From: Verrucomicrobiia bacterium
Lineage (GTDB): Bacteria; Verrucomicrobiota; Verrucomicrobiia; Verrucomicrobiales; Akkermansiaceae
Direction of reading: 5' to 3'
DNA length: 64,000 nt
NCBI GenBank assembly: GCA_030431475.1
Contig: JAUIJD010000005.1
Span: forward strand, 1 to 64,000
Positions 1-9,303 of the stretch are shown piece by piece. Both the position numbers and the translations under genes were made by a program. Each line of letters begins with the position of its first letter. Within the stretch, counting starts at the first letter, position 1. The notes beneath the pieces were generated by a model. The model was given only the letters and a program-made list of their open reading frames with translations. It searched no databases and was not told the DNA's origin.

Positions 1-777
1 CTGGCGCATGCCCGCGAGCGGCTGGCGCGCTTCGGCGACCGCTTCCGCACCTGGGAGGGCAACTTCGCCGACTATTTCCGAGACAACCCCGGGGTCCAGG
101 GGGGAGAGCGGGCCGATGGCCTGCTCCTGGACCTCGGGGTCTCGTCTCGCCAGCTCGATGCGCCGCAGCGCGGCTTCTCGTTCCAGAAGGACGGGCCGCT
201 CGACATGCGCATGGGACCTGCGACCAAGTTGACGGCCGCCGAGGTGGTCAATGAATGGTCCGAGGCCGAGTTGGTCCGCATCCTGCGCGAATACGGCGAA
301 GAACCGCAGGCCCGCCGCATCGTGGCGGCGATCGCCCAACGCCGCACGGAGCGCCCGTTCGAAACCACGCTCGACCTCGCCGACCACATCGAGCGCGAGA
401 TCGGACGTCGTGGCCGCACTCATCCGGCGACCCGCACCTTCCAGGCGATCCGCATCGCGGTGAACGACGAGCTGGGCTCCCTGGAGCGGGCGCTCGATCG
501 GACCGTCGAGCTGCTCAAGCCCGGAGGCCGGCTGCTGGTGATCACCTTCCACAGCCTCGAGGACCGGATGGTGAAACAATTCATGCAGGACCGGTCGCGG
601 CCATGGCTCGACCGGCCCGAATGGCCGGAACCCCGGCCGAACCCACGCTGGGCATTCCGGCTTCCCCACCGCAAGGCGATCGCACCGAGCGACGCAGAGA
701 TCCGAGTCAACCCGCGGGCCCGCAGTGCAAAACTGCGGGTCGCCGAGCTTCTGGCACCCGACACTCCCCGACCATGA
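1..777 (+). CDS. rsmH: 16S rRNA m4C1402 methyltransferase RsmH (MraW), 5' end outside window
   Basis: S-adenosylmethionine-dependent methyltransferase that modifies C1402 of 16S rRNA; usually an early gene of the dcw cluster. The reading frame is open from base 1, so the first part of the protein (SAM-binding region start) is missing. Visible family motifs are LDLGVSSRQLD, the GPLDMRM block, LKPGGRLLVITFHSLEDR and the C-terminal NPRARSAKLRVAE. The stop overlaps the next start as ATGA at 774-777, so the next gene is probably translationally coupled. About 258 codons remain of a family that is usually about 300 residues. Identification is firm. Confidence 0.95.
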   Translation: MAHARERLARFGDRFRTWEGNFADYFRDNPGVQGGERADGLLLDLGVSSRQLDAPQRGFSFQKDGPLDMRMGPATKLTAAEVVNEWSEAELVRILREYGEEPQARRIVAAIAQRRTERPFETTLDLADHIEREIGRRGRTHPATRTFQAIRIAVNDELGSLERALDRTVELLKPGGRLLVITFHSLEDRMVKQFMQDRSRPWLDRPEWPEPRPNPRWAFRLPHRKAIAPSDAEIRVNPRARSAKLRVAELLAPDTPRP

Positions 778-1118
778 ACCGCCGACGTTCCTCCGAATCC
801 CGATCCCACACCGCTGCGTTTGTCGCCCTGGCCCTGATGGTCGTGGCCGGCACCTTCGGTGGTGCCTTCCACGCGATCTACCGAAACGGGCAGATCAAGA
901 CCGAGCGGGAGATCGCCAAGACCCGCGAACGCATCGAACAGCACCAGCTGGACATCCAGATGATCGAGGTCCGCAAGGAGCGCGAGCTCGACCGCTACGA
1001 GATCCGCGCCCAGCTCGAGCTCTACGACTCGGCACTGGTGGCCGTCGGCCACGGGGTGGTCGAGAAAGTCCGCCCGCTTCCGGGACCCGAAGATCCGCCG
1101 GTCGCCCTGCGGCCCTGA
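774..1118 (+). CDS. FtsL-like small bitopic division protein
   Basis: A 114-residue protein between rsmH and ftsI, the usual place of ftsL. It has a short basic cytoplasmic tail, one hydrophobic segment at about residues 13-33 and then a charged stretch (about 40-85) rich in E, R, Q and I that looks like a coiled coil. This is the FtsL plan: FtsL joins FtsB and FtsQ at the septum and activates FtsW/FtsI. FtsL sequences diverge so much that the call rests on position and topology, not on motifs. The start overlaps the rsmH stop by four bases. Confidence 0.7.
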   Translation: MNRRRSSESRSHTAAFVALALMVVAGTFGGAFHAIYRNGQIKTEREIAKTRERIEQHQLDIQMIEVRKERELDRYEIRAQLELYDSALVAVGHGVVEKVRPLPGPEDPPVALRP

Positions 1119-1121
1119 TTC

Positions 1122-3053
1122 ATGTCGTCGCGCGCCTTCCAGCTCCGCTGTCTGCTGCTGTGCTCGGTCCTGGTGACCGGGCTCAGTTTGCTTTCGGTGC
1201 GGCTGATCCAGATCCAGATCTGGGACCGCAAGAAGTACGCCGAGCGGGCGCGGGCGGCCTACGACCGGAGCGAGGTGCTGCCCGGCCTGCGGGGCAAGAT
1301 CGTCGACCGCCACGACGAGGTGCTGGCGAAGAGCATCGCCCTGAGCACGGTGATGGTGGACGCGAAGCTGCTCGACGATCCGGTGGTGGTCGTCCGGGCG
1401 GTCGCCTACGAGCGGGCCTCTTCGGAGCCGGGATGGGACGAGCTCGACGAGAACGAGCGCGGCCGCATGCTGAAGGCCTACCGGAGCATGATCCTCGAGG
1501 AGGAGCCGCCCGAAGTGATCGTCTCGAAGCATCTTGCCCGCGTGGTCGAGACGCTTGCACGCCCGCTGGGCCTGCGCCGCGACGAACTGCGGTCCCGGAT
1601 CGAAGGTCCGAAGGGCAAGGGGCGGCTCTACTACGCCATCGCCAAGGATCTGCCGGAGGACGACGCCGACCGCCTGCGGGCGCTGATCGAGGAGAACCAT
1701 CTCAAGGGCTTTCGTTTCGAGAACTCCATCCGCCGCTGGTACACGTCGCCGGAGCTGGCCACGCACGTGATCGGCTACACCGGTGAGGAGAAGACCGAAG
1801 GGCCGAAGGGCAAGCCGGTCTTCCGGCAAGCCGGGAAGTTCGGGGTCGAGGCCGCGATGGACGAGTACCTGCGCGGGCAGGACGGTGTCTGGGATCACCT
1901 CAACCTCCCGATGCCCGGGGAGGAGGGGAGCATGATCCCGCCGGTTCACGGGCTCAACGTCCGCCTGACGCTCGACATGGGCATGCAGGCGATCGTCGAG
2001 GAGGAGCTGGACGCCGGGCTCGGGGAGTTTGTCAGCACGCGCGGCTGCGTCGTCGTGCTCGACCCGAAGACCGGGGAACTCCTGGCGATGGCGAGCCGTC
2101 CGCACTTCAATCTCAACCTCAAGCAGGGGCTGCAGGAAGGGGCGATGAACTATGCGCTCCAGGGCATCTACGAGCCCGGTAGTACCTTCAAGGTGGTGGG
2201 GGCGGCCGGGGCGCTCAACGAGGGTCTGGTCTCGCCGCAGACGATGATCTTCTGCCACAACGGGCTCTATGTGGAAGGCAAGCTCCGGATTCCCGACCAC
2301 CATCCCTACGGGATGCTCTCGGTCTCCGACGTGCTGAAGAAGTCGAGCAATCCCGGAGCCTTCAAGATCGCCCGCCAGTTGGGAGGCGACCGGTTCTTCC
2401 GCTACGCGCACGAGTTCGGCTTCGGCAGCGAGACGGGCATTCTGCTGAGCGGCGAGTCTTCCGGCATCGTCCGCAACACCGGGAACCTGATCGACTTCAG
2501 CCGGGCGTCCTACGGCTACGCCCTCAACGTGACGCCGCTGCAGATCGCGACCGCCTACGCGGTGATCGCCAACGGCGGCGAGTGGGTCCGGCCACGGGTC
2601 GTGCGGTCCATCGTGGCCGGCGACGGCACGGTGATCGAGCGCTTCAAGCCGGAGGTCGAGCGCCGCGTGCTCAAGGAGCGGGTGGCACGCCAGCTTCGCG
2701 AGGCGCTGACCACGGTGACCGAGGAGGGTGGAACCGCCACCCGGGCGGCGGTTCCCGGATTCAAGGTCGCGGGCAAGACCGGCACCGCGGTGCGCATCGT
2801 CAATGGAGCCTACCAGCACGGTCACTACACGGTTTCCTTCGCCGGCATGATGCCCGCCGAGGATCCGGCTTTCGTCTGTCTCGTGGTCGTCGACGACCCC
2901 CTCACCACCGAGGTTTCCCGCTACGGCGGAACGGTCGCCGCGCCGATTTTCTCGAAGATCGCCGGTCGCCTCGCGACCCACATGAACCTGACCCCCACCG
3001 AACCGCTGGAGGACGAGGAGGAAACCTCGCTCGCCGGCACCGAGGAACCATGA
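1122..3053 (+). CDS. ftsI: Penicillin-binding protein 2/3-type transpeptidase (FtsI)
   Basis: Class B penicillin-binding protein of 643 residues, the septal peptidoglycan transpeptidase that works with FtsW. One N-terminal membrane anchor lies at about residues 8-28, followed by the PBP dimerisation domain (about 50-260) and the transpeptidase domain. The catalytic signatures are visible: active serine in GSTFK at about residue 354, S-S-N at about 408-410 and KTGT at about 552. It starts three bases after the ftsL-like stop, and its own stop overlaps the murE start (ATGA). Position between the ftsL-like gene and murE supports FtsI over an elongation-type PBP. Confidence 0.93.
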   Translation: MSSRAFQLRCLLLCSVLVTGLSLLSVRLIQIQIWDRKKYAERARAAYDRSEVLPGLRGKIVDRHDEVLAKSIALSTVMVDAKLLDDPVVVVRAVAYERASSEPGWDELDENERGRMLKAYRSMILEEEPPEVIVSKHLARVVETLARPLGLRRDELRSRIEGPKGKGRLYYAIAKDLPEDDADRLRALIEENHLKGFRFENSIRRWYTSPELATHVIGYTGEEKTEGPKGKPVFRQAGKFGVEAAMDEYLRGQDGVWDHLNLPMPGEEGSMIPPVHGLNVRLTLDMGMQAIVEEELDAGLGEFVSTRGCVVVLDPKTGELLAMASRPHFNLNLKQGLQEGAMNYALQGIYEPGSTFKVVGAAGALNEGLVSPQTMIFCHNGLYVEGKLRIPDHHPYGMLSVSDVLKKSSNPGAFKIARQLGGDRFFRYAHEFGFGSETGILLSGESSGIVRNTGNLIDFSRASYGYALNVTPLQIATAYAVIANGGEWVRPRVVRSIVAGDGTVIERFKPEVERRVLKERVARQLREALTTVTEEGGTATRAAVPGFKVAGKTGTAVRIVNGAYQHGHYTVSFAGMMPAEDPAFVCLVVVDDPLTTEVSRYGGTVAAPIFSKIAGRLATHMNLTPTEPLEDEEETSLAGTEEP

Positions 3054-4552
3054 AACTCCGCGAGCTCATCCCCCGGCTCCACCGCCCGCTGATCGACGGC
3101 GATCTCGACACCGAGATCACCTCGGTAACGTCCGACTCCCGCTCGGTGGAGGCGGGCTCGGTGTTCGTGGCGGTGCGGGGCGGGAGTCTCGACGGACGTC
3201 GGTTCATCCGCCCGGCGGTCGAGGCCGGCGCCGTGGCGATCGTCGCCGATTCGGCTCGCGAGACGGGAGATCCGTCCGACCTCCCCTGGATCCAGGTTTC
3301 CGATCCACGGGCCGCGCTGTCGGCGCTGGCCGCCGCCCTCGAGGGGGATCCCGCCAAGGAACTGAAACTGATCGGGGTCACGGGCACCAACGGCAAGACC
3401 ACCACGGTGTTTCTCTGCCACCATGTGATGACGAGCGAATGGCACCGGGCGGGTCTGCTCGGCACGGTGCGCATCGATGACGGCGAGGCGCCGGTGGAGG
3501 CGAGTCACACCACTCCCGACGCGGTGGCGCTGCAGAGGATCATCCGCCGCATGCTCGACAACGGCTGCCGTGGGGCGGCGTTGGAGGTTTCGTCGCACGG
3601 GATCGACCAGAAGCGGGTCGCCGATCTCGCCTTCGATGCGCTGGTCTTCACCAACCTCACGCAGGACCATCTCGACTACCACGGGACGATGGAGGCCTAC
3701 GCCAAGGCCAAGATGTCGTGGTTTGACCAGGCGGCCGACGAGCCCGCGGGGAAGAAGCCGGTCGCGGTGATCAATACCGACGATGCCAGCGGTGCCGAGC
3801 TCGCCGAGAGGCTGGATGGCCGGATGGCGGTGACGCGCTACGGGTTCGGTCTGCACAACGACCTGCGCGCGGTGGATTTCCGCCAGTCGGCGAGAGGCCT
3901 CGAGTTCAAACTCGATGCCAAGGGGAAGAGTTTCCTGGTCCGCGCCCCCCTGATCGGGAGGTTCAACGTGCTCAACATCCTGGCCACCCTCGGGGCCGCC
4001 CGGGCGGTCGGGATCTCGCTGCGTTCGGCGGTGGCGGCGCTTGCCGCGGCACCCCAGGTTCCCGGGCGGATGGAGCACTGCGGCACCCGCGACGGGGTGG
4101 CGGTGTTCGTCGATTACGCCCACACGCCGGACGCGCTCGAACACGCCTGCCGCACGCTCAAGGAGCTCGAGCCGCGGCGCCTGCTCACGGTCTTCGGCTG
4201 CGGGGGCGATCGCGATCGGGGCAAGCGGCCGCTGATGGCCAAGGCGGCGGCCCGGCACAGCGATGCCTGCATCATCACTTCCGACAATCCCCGCGGGGAG
4301 GACCCCGAGTCCATCATCCGCGAGATCGAGTCGGGCATGGGCGGCTCGCGCTACCGCAGCGTGACCGACCGGGCCGAGGCGATCCGCATCGCGATCCACG
4401 CGGCGGGTTCGGGCGACATCGTCCTGATCGCCGGCAAGGGACACGAGACCTATCAGGAGTTCGCGGACCGGACGATCGACTTCGACGATCGGAACCAGGC
4501 CCGCATCGCCCTCGAGGAGCGGCCGGGTCCGGAAAGGAGGGACCGGTCATGA
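3050..4552 (+). CDS. murE: UDP-MurNAc-L-Ala-D-Glu:meso-diaminopimelate ligase MurE
   Basis: Cytoplasmic ATP-dependent Mur ligase of 500 residues that adds the third amino acid of the peptidoglycan stem. The P-loop GTNGKTTT is near residue 110, and TQDHLDYHG and DYAHTPDAL are typical family blocks. The DNPR motif at about residue 411 is the known marker of enzymes that add meso-diaminopimelate rather than lysine, so this organism should have a diaminopimelate wall. The start at 3050 overlaps the ftsI stop; an upstream extension of the frame lies inside ftsI and is not used. Confidence 0.95.
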   Translation: MKLRELIPRLHRPLIDGDLDTEITSVTSDSRSVEAGSVFVAVRGGSLDGRRFIRPAVEAGAVAIVADSARETGDPSDLPWIQVSDPRAALSALAAALEGDPAKELKLIGVTGTNGKTTTVFLCHHVMTSEWHRAGLLGTVRIDDGEAPVEASHTTPDAVALQRIIRRMLDNGCRGAALEVSSHGIDQKRVADLAFDALVFTNLTQDHLDYHGTMEAYAKAKMSWFDQAADEPAGKKPVAVINTDDASGAELAERLDGRMAVTRYGFGLHNDLRAVDFRQSARGLEFKLDAKGKSFLVRAPLIGRFNVLNILATLGAARAVGISLRSAVAALAAAPQVPGRMEHCGTRDGVAVFVDYAHTPDALEHACRTLKELEPRRLLTVFGCGGDRDRGKRPLMAKAAARHSDACIITSDNPRGEDPESIIREIESGMGGSRYRSVTDRAEAIRIAIHAAGSGDIVLIAGKGHETYQEFADRTIDFDDRNQARIALEERPGPERRDRS

Positions 4553-5913
4553 GCCCGATCGATGCCACCACTCTCGCGGAAGCGACCGGGGGCACGCTGG
4601 TCGCCGGCGAGGGATCGGTGACCGCGACCACGGTCTCCACCGACACCCGGACGATCGGTCCGGGAGACCTTTTCGTGGCCCTGCGGGGCGACCGTTTCGA
4701 CGGCAACGACTTCGCGCCGAAGGCGGCGGAGGCGGGGGCCTCCCTGCTGCTGGTCGAGCGCTGGGAGGGAGAGGCCCCGGCGCGGACCGCGGTGGTGCGG
4801 GTGGAGAACGGCCTCTTCGCCTTGCAGCGGCTGGCCCGCTGGCACCGGAGCCGGCTGGATCTTCCGGTCGTCGGCATCACCGGCTCCAACGGCAAGACGA
4901 GCACCAAGGACTTCGCAAGGGCCGTGCTGGCCCGCCGCGGGCCGGTGCTGGCGACCAGGGGCAACCTCAACAACCACATCGGCGTGCCGCTGACGGTCCT
5001 CTCGATCGGGGAAGGCGACCGCGCCGCGGTCGTCGAGATGGGCATGAACCACGCCGGAGAGATCGCGCCCTTGTGTGAGATCGCGATGCCGCGCTTCGGC
5101 ATCATCACCAACATCGGCAGCGCCCACATCGAGCACCTTGGCAGTCGCGAGAGCATCGCCGAGGAGAAGGGCGCGCTGGCCCGTGCGCTGCCGGAGGATG
5201 GCGCCCTCTTCGTCCCGGCGGGATGTGATTTCTTCAACTACTTCCGTTCCCGGACCCGGGCCCGCGTGGTGCCGGTGGGCAATGGTCGCGGGCTGGTCCG
5301 GGCCGAGAACCTCAGCCAGGGCGACGGCCGGACCCGCTTCACGCTGGTCATCGAGGACCGGACGACCGCCGAGGTCGACCTCCCGGTGCTGGGACGCCAC
5401 ATGGTCAAGAACGCGCTCCTGGCGGCCGGCTGCGGGTGGGTGCTCGGGATGGAGCCGGAGGAGATCGCGGCGGGGCTCACCGAGACCCGGCTGACCAGCG
5501 GTCGACTTCGCCAGTATGACTCGGGCGGCGTCATGGTCTTCGACGACACCTACAACGCCAACCCGGAGTCGATGGCCGCGGCGATCGAGACCCTCGCCGA
5601 GACCCCGCTGCCCAACGGCGGTCACCGCTACGCGGTGCTCGGACCGATGGGCGAACTCGGAGACCACGGCCCCGAGGCCCACCGCCGGGTCGGGCAACTC
5701 GCCGCCGAGGCGGGGGTGGTCGTGATCGCGATCGGCGAAGCCGCCGCCGGCATCGCCGAAGGGGCGGGTGGCGCCGATGTCATCGCCGATTCGTCCGAAG
5801 CCGCGTCCGAAATCGCGCGGCGGGTCGTTCCGGGCGATGCCGTCCTGTTCAAGGCCAGCCGCAGCGCCGCGATGGAGCGCGTGATGACCCAAGCCTTTCC
5901 TCCCCAAGACTGA
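4549..5913 (+). CDS. murF: UDP-MurNAc-tripeptide:D-Ala-D-Ala ligase MurF
   Basis: Mur ligase of 454 residues that adds D-Ala-D-Ala to UDP-MurNAc-tripeptide, the last cytoplasmic step. GITGSNGKTSTKD is the ATP-binding loop (about 105-117), NNHIGVPLT and the later DDTYNANPES block are characteristic of MurF. Its start overlaps the murE stop as ATGA. Unlike most genes in this window it has a clear Shine-Dalgarno-like sequence (GGAAAGGAGG) about 8 bases before the ATG, inside the end of murE, which may help keep coupled expression. Confidence 0.95.
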   Translation: MSPIDATTLAEATGGTLVAGEGSVTATTVSTDTRTIGPGDLFVALRGDRFDGNDFAPKAAEAGASLLLVERWEGEAPARTAVVRVENGLFALQRLARWHRSRLDLPVVGITGSNGKTSTKDFARAVLARRGPVLATRGNLNNHIGVPLTVLSIGEGDRAAVVEMGMNHAGEIAPLCEIAMPRFGIITNIGSAHIEHLGSRESIAEEKGALARALPEDGALFVPAGCDFFNYFRSRTRARVVPVGNGRGLVRAENLSQGDGRTRFTLVIEDRTTAEVDLPVLGRHMVKNALLAAGCGWVLGMEPEEIAAGLTETRLTSGRLRQYDSGGVMVFDDTYNANPESMAAAIETLAETPLPNGGHRYAVLGPMGELGDHGPEAHRRVGQLAAEAGVVVIAIGEAAAGIAEGAGGADVIADSSEAASEIARRVVPGDAVLFKASRSAAMERVMTQAFPPQD

Positions 5914-5916
5914 CTG

Positions 5917-7137
5917 ATGCTCTACTGGATCTACGAATGGTGGCGTGAAGCCTTCAATCAGGAGAACGCCGACGGTGTCGAAGGTTGGGCGCACGCCCTG
6001 AGCTTTCTCAACCTGCTGAAGTACATCACCTTCCGGGCCGCGCTGGGCTGCCTGCTGGCCTTCGTGCTGAGCGTGGTCGCGGGGCCGCGGGTGATCCGTC
6101 GGTTGATCTCGCTCAAGGTCGGCCAGCCGATCCGCACGGCCGACGAGGTCCACAAGCTCGCCGAACTGCACGGGGGCAAGGTGGGGACTCCGACGATGGG
6201 AGGCGTGCTGATCCTCGGCTCGGTGCTCATCGCCACGCTGATCTGCGCCCGTCCGCTCAATCCCTTCGTCGCGGTCTGCGCCTGCACGATGGGCGCGCTC
6301 GGACTGCTCGGCTTCTGCGACGACTACACCAAGGTGAAGCAGAAGAACTCCGACGGCATCAGCGCGCGGGGGAAACTGTTCTGGCAGCTCGTCATCGCGC
6401 TGGTGGCCTCGTCCTTCATCTTCTTCAAGCCGGAGATCTCGGGCTTCGGGGCCAGCGCCGCGGAAATGGCGGACGTCCAGACCGCCCCGGGCTTCCGGCT
6501 CGGCGAGCTGCCGCTGCGGATCAGCGAGATCACTTTTCCCCTGATCAAGGCTCCCATCATCGACCTCCACTTCCTGATCATCCCCTTCTTCGCCGCGATC
6601 ATCATCGGCTGCTCGAACGCGGTGAACCTGACCGACGGCCTCGACGGTCTCGCCACCGGCTGCACCATCACCGTGTCGCTCGCCTACGGGATCCTCGCCT
6701 ACCTGGCGGGCCACTACTTCATGGCCACCGACTACCTCACGATTCCCTACAACCGCTTCGCGGGCGAACTCGCGGTCTTCCTGCTGGCGCTGGCCGGCGC
6801 CGGGTTCGGATTCCTGTGGTTCAACTGCCACCCGGCCAAGGTCTTCATGGGCGACACCGGCTCGCTCGCCATCGGGGGCGCGCTCGGGACCGCCGCGATC
6901 TGCGTGAAGCAGGAGCTGCTGCTGGTCATCATCGGCGGTGTCTTCGTGATGGAGGCGCTCTCGGTCATGCTCCAGGTCGGGAGTTTCAAGCTTCGCCGCA
7001 AGCGGATCTTCGCGATGGCGCCCATCCACCACCACTTCGAGCTGCGTGGCTGGCATGAAAGCCAGGTGATCATCCGCTTCTGGATCGTCTCCATCATGCT
7101 CGCCCTGTTCGGGCTCGCCCTTCTGAAAATCGTCTGA
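5917..7137 (+). CDS. mraY: Phospho-MurNAc-pentapeptide translocase MraY
   Basis: Polytopic inner-membrane enzyme (406 residues, about ten membrane segments) that transfers phospho-MurNAc-pentapeptide to undecaprenyl phosphate to make lipid I. Active-site blocks are present: DDYTKVK with the adjacent aspartates, NLTDGLDGLA, FMGDTGSLA and the HHHFE histidine cluster near the C terminus. It is longer than Escherichia coli MraY (360) mainly through an N-terminal segment of about 30 residues and a loop after the fourth membrane region. The stop and the murD start overlap as TGATG. Confidence 0.95.
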   Translation: MLYWIYEWWREAFNQENADGVEGWAHALSFLNLLKYITFRAALGCLLAFVLSVVAGPRVIRRLISLKVGQPIRTADEVHKLAELHGGKVGTPTMGGVLILGSVLIATLICARPLNPFVAVCACTMGALGLLGFCDDYTKVKQKNSDGISARGKLFWQLVIALVASSFIFFKPEISGFGASAAEMADVQTAPGFRLGELPLRISEITFPLIKAPIIDLHFLIIPFFAAIIIGCSNAVNLTDGLDGLATGCTITVSLAYGILAYLAGHYFMATDYLTIPYNRFAGELAVFLLALAGAGFGFLWFNCHPAKVFMGDTGSLAIGGALGTAAICVKQELLLVIIGGVFVMEALSVMLQVGSFKLRRKRIFAMAPIHHHFELRGWHESQVIIRFWIVSIMLALFGLALLKIV

Positions 7138-8435
7138 TGAACCTCACCGCCAAACGCGTGAACATCCTCGGAGCCGGCACCAGTGGCCGGGCCGCGGCGG
7201 CGCTCGCCCTGCGCGAGGGCGCCGAGGTGCACGTGTACGACGGCCGGGACTGCATCGACGGCCCCATCGACGGGGCGACCCTGCATGCGGGAGCGACGCC
7301 CGAGTCCGCCGAGGGCGGCGATCTGCTGGTGGTCAGCCCCGGCGTGCCGACCTACGGCGAGTTGGTGGCCTCCTTCTCTCGCGACGCGGGCGAGACGATC
7401 GGGGAGATCGAGCTTGCGAGCCGCTACTTCGACGGCCGCATCATCGCGATCACCGGAACCAACGGCAAGACCACCACCACCGAGCTCGTCGAGCGGGTGA
7501 TGGAGGTCTCCGGGATGAGCGCGGTGGCCTGCGGCAACTACGGCACGCCGGTCTGCGAGGTCGTGATGAGGGACCCGGCGCCGGAGGTGCTGGCGCTTGA
7601 GGCGAGCTCGTTCCAGCTCGAGACCATCTCCGGGTTCCGGCCGGACGTCGCCGTCTGGCTGAACTTCGCGCCGGATCACATGGACCGCTACGACGATGTC
7701 GAAAGCTATCGCCGGGCAAAGCTGCGGATCTTCGAGAACCAGGGCCCCGGGGACGTGGCCGTCGTGCGGCACGGCGAGGACCTGCCGGAGCTGGCGGCCG
7801 AAGTGGTGACCTTCTCGACCGAGGACGAAGCGGCCGAGTGGTACTCCGACGGGCGCCGCATTCTCCACCACGGAGAGCTTTTCCTCGACCTCCACGAGGG
7901 GTCGCACCTGCGCGGCATGCACAATGCCGAGAATGCGATGGCGGCCATCGCCGCCGGACTGGCGGCGGGCGCCGACCGCGCCTCGGTAACCCGTGCCTTC
8001 GATGGCTACGCACCGCCCCGGCACCGATGCGAGCTGGTCCTGACGCTCGACGGCGTCGAGTGGCTGAACGACTCGAAGGCCACCAATCTGCACGCGCTCG
8101 AAAGCGCCCTGCGCTCCCAGGACCGGCCGGTGGTTCTCATCGCCGGCGGCAAGGAGAAGGGACTCGACTACACCCCGCTGCTGCCGCTGCTCGGCGAGCG
8201 GGTGAAGGCGGTCGTGACCTTCGGCCAGATCGGTCCGGCCCTCGCCGGAACGCTGGGTGCCGCGGTGCCCAGCGAGTGCGTCGCATCGCTGGCCGAAGCC
8301 GTGCCGGCCGCCCGGCGGGCGGCGGTGCGCGGCGGTACCGTTCTCTTTTCTCCCGGAACCTCGTCCTTCGATCAGTTCGGCGGCTACGAGGAACGCGGGG
8401 ACGCCTTCTGCCAACTCGTCAAAGAACTTCGCTGA
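7137..8435 (+). CDS. murD: UDP-MurNAc-L-alanine:D-glutamate ligase MurD
   Basis: Cytoplasmic Mur ligase of 432 residues that adds D-glutamate to UDP-MurNAc-L-Ala. It has the short N-terminal NAD-like fold (ILGAGTSGRAAA), the ATP loop GTNGKTTT at about residue 108, NFAPDHMDRY and NDSKATN. The last is the MurD version of the ligase signature and separates it from MurC and MurE. Overlap with mraY by one base points to one transcript. Confidence 0.94.
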   Translation: MNLTAKRVNILGAGTSGRAAAALALREGAEVHVYDGRDCIDGPIDGATLHAGATPESAEGGDLLVVSPGVPTYGELVASFSRDAGETIGEIELASRYFDGRIIAITGTNGKTTTTELVERVMEVSGMSAVACGNYGTPVCEVVMRDPAPEVLALEASSFQLETISGFRPDVAVWLNFAPDHMDRYDDVESYRRAKLRIFENQGPGDVAVVRHGEDLPELAAEVVTFSTEDEAAEWYSDGRRILHHGELFLDLHEGSHLRGMHNAENAMAAIAAGLAAGADRASVTRAFDGYAPPRHRCELVLTLDGVEWLNDSKATNLHALESALRSQDRPVVLIAGGKEKGLDYTPLLPLLGERVKAVVTFGQIGPALAGTLGAAVPSECVASLAEAVPAARRAAVRGGTVLFSPGTSSFDQFGGYEERGDAFCQLVKELR

Positions 8436-8449
8436 AACACCCTGCCATC

Positions 8450-9268
8450 ATGAGACCCCAACGCCTGACCGTGAAACGCCGTCCCGCCCGTAAAGGGGGG
8501 CTGACCACGCTCTTCGCGAACGTCGCGAGGAAGAAGAAACGGCATCGTGCCGCCACCACCGCCACCCCGGCGGACTTCGAGGGAGACGTGCCGAACCTCG
8601 GCATCGCCCGTGCCCTGATCGTCATCCTGGCGATCCACGTCGTCGCGATCGCCGGCATCTTCTTCCACAGCCACTGGCTGGAGGATGACGAGGGTGCCGC
8701 CGCGACGAAGGCGGCGGTCGAGCCCGTGCGCAGCCCGGCAATCACGCCGCCGGCGGAGGACTCGGACCTGCCGACGATCCGTTCCGGCGATTCGCTTTAC
8801 ACCGTCGGCACCGGCGACACCTACGAGGGTATCGCGACGCGTTTCGGTATCGACGAAACCGAACTCCGGTCCGCCAACGACAACATTCCGCTCCGGCAGG
8901 GGCGCTACCTGCGCATCCCGCCGAAGACGATCACCGCCGTCGAACCTCCGGAGATCACCGAACTCCGGAGCGGCGGCGCGCCGGTGCGGGTCGCGCCGCC
9001 CGAGCCCGAGGTGACCCGTCCTCCGGCGGCCCCGCCCGCGGCGGGTCTCGTCACCACCGACGCCGCGCGTGCGGCCGATGCCCGTGCGGCGGGTCGTGAG
9101 GCCCCGCCGGCGGCAGCCTCCGGAACGAGCTACAAGGTGAAGCCCGGCGATACCTTCTGGGCGATCGCCCAGCGTTACGGCACCTCGGTGGACAAGCTCA
9201 TGTCCCTCAACGGCATCGACAACGCCCGCCATCTCAGGGTGGGCATGAATCTCAAGATCCCGGAGTAG
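8450..9268 (+). CDS. Single-pass LysM-domain protein inserted in the dcw cluster
   Basis: A 272-residue protein with a basic N-terminal tail (KRRPARKGG, KKKRHR), one membrane segment at about residues 50-72, then a periplasmic part with two LysM peptidoglycan-binding motifs (about 110-165 and 225-270). They are separated by a Pro/Ala/Glu-rich linker. No hydrolase domain is visible. LysM binds N-acetylglucosamine chains, so it may tether division machinery to peptidoglycan. Its place between murD and ftsW suggests a division role (inference). The ATG at 8450 was chosen because the frame before it lies inside murD. No Shine-Dalgarno sequence is seen. Confidence 0.85.
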   Translation: MRPQRLTVKRRPARKGGLTTLFANVARKKKRHRAATTATPADFEGDVPNLGIARALIVILAIHVVAIAGIFFHSHWLEDDEGAAATKAAVEPVRSPAITPPAEDSDLPTIRSGDSLYTVGTGDTYEGIATRFGIDETELRSANDNIPLRQGRYLRIPPKTITAVEPPEITELRSGGAPVRVAPPEPEVTRPPAAPPAAGLVTTDAARAADARAAGREAPPAAASGTSYKVKPGDTFWAIAQRYGTSVDKLMSLNGIDNARHLRVGMNLKIPE

Positions 9269-9303
9269 GAGCAGAGAGCTTAGAGTTTAGAGTTTCCCAT
9301 CCC

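Noticed and set aside
420-2981. Very long minus-strand open frame opposite rsmH-ftsI
   Set aside because: High-GC shadow of real genes: composition is Arg/His/Asp-rich without family motifs, and the plus strand carries complete recognised genes.
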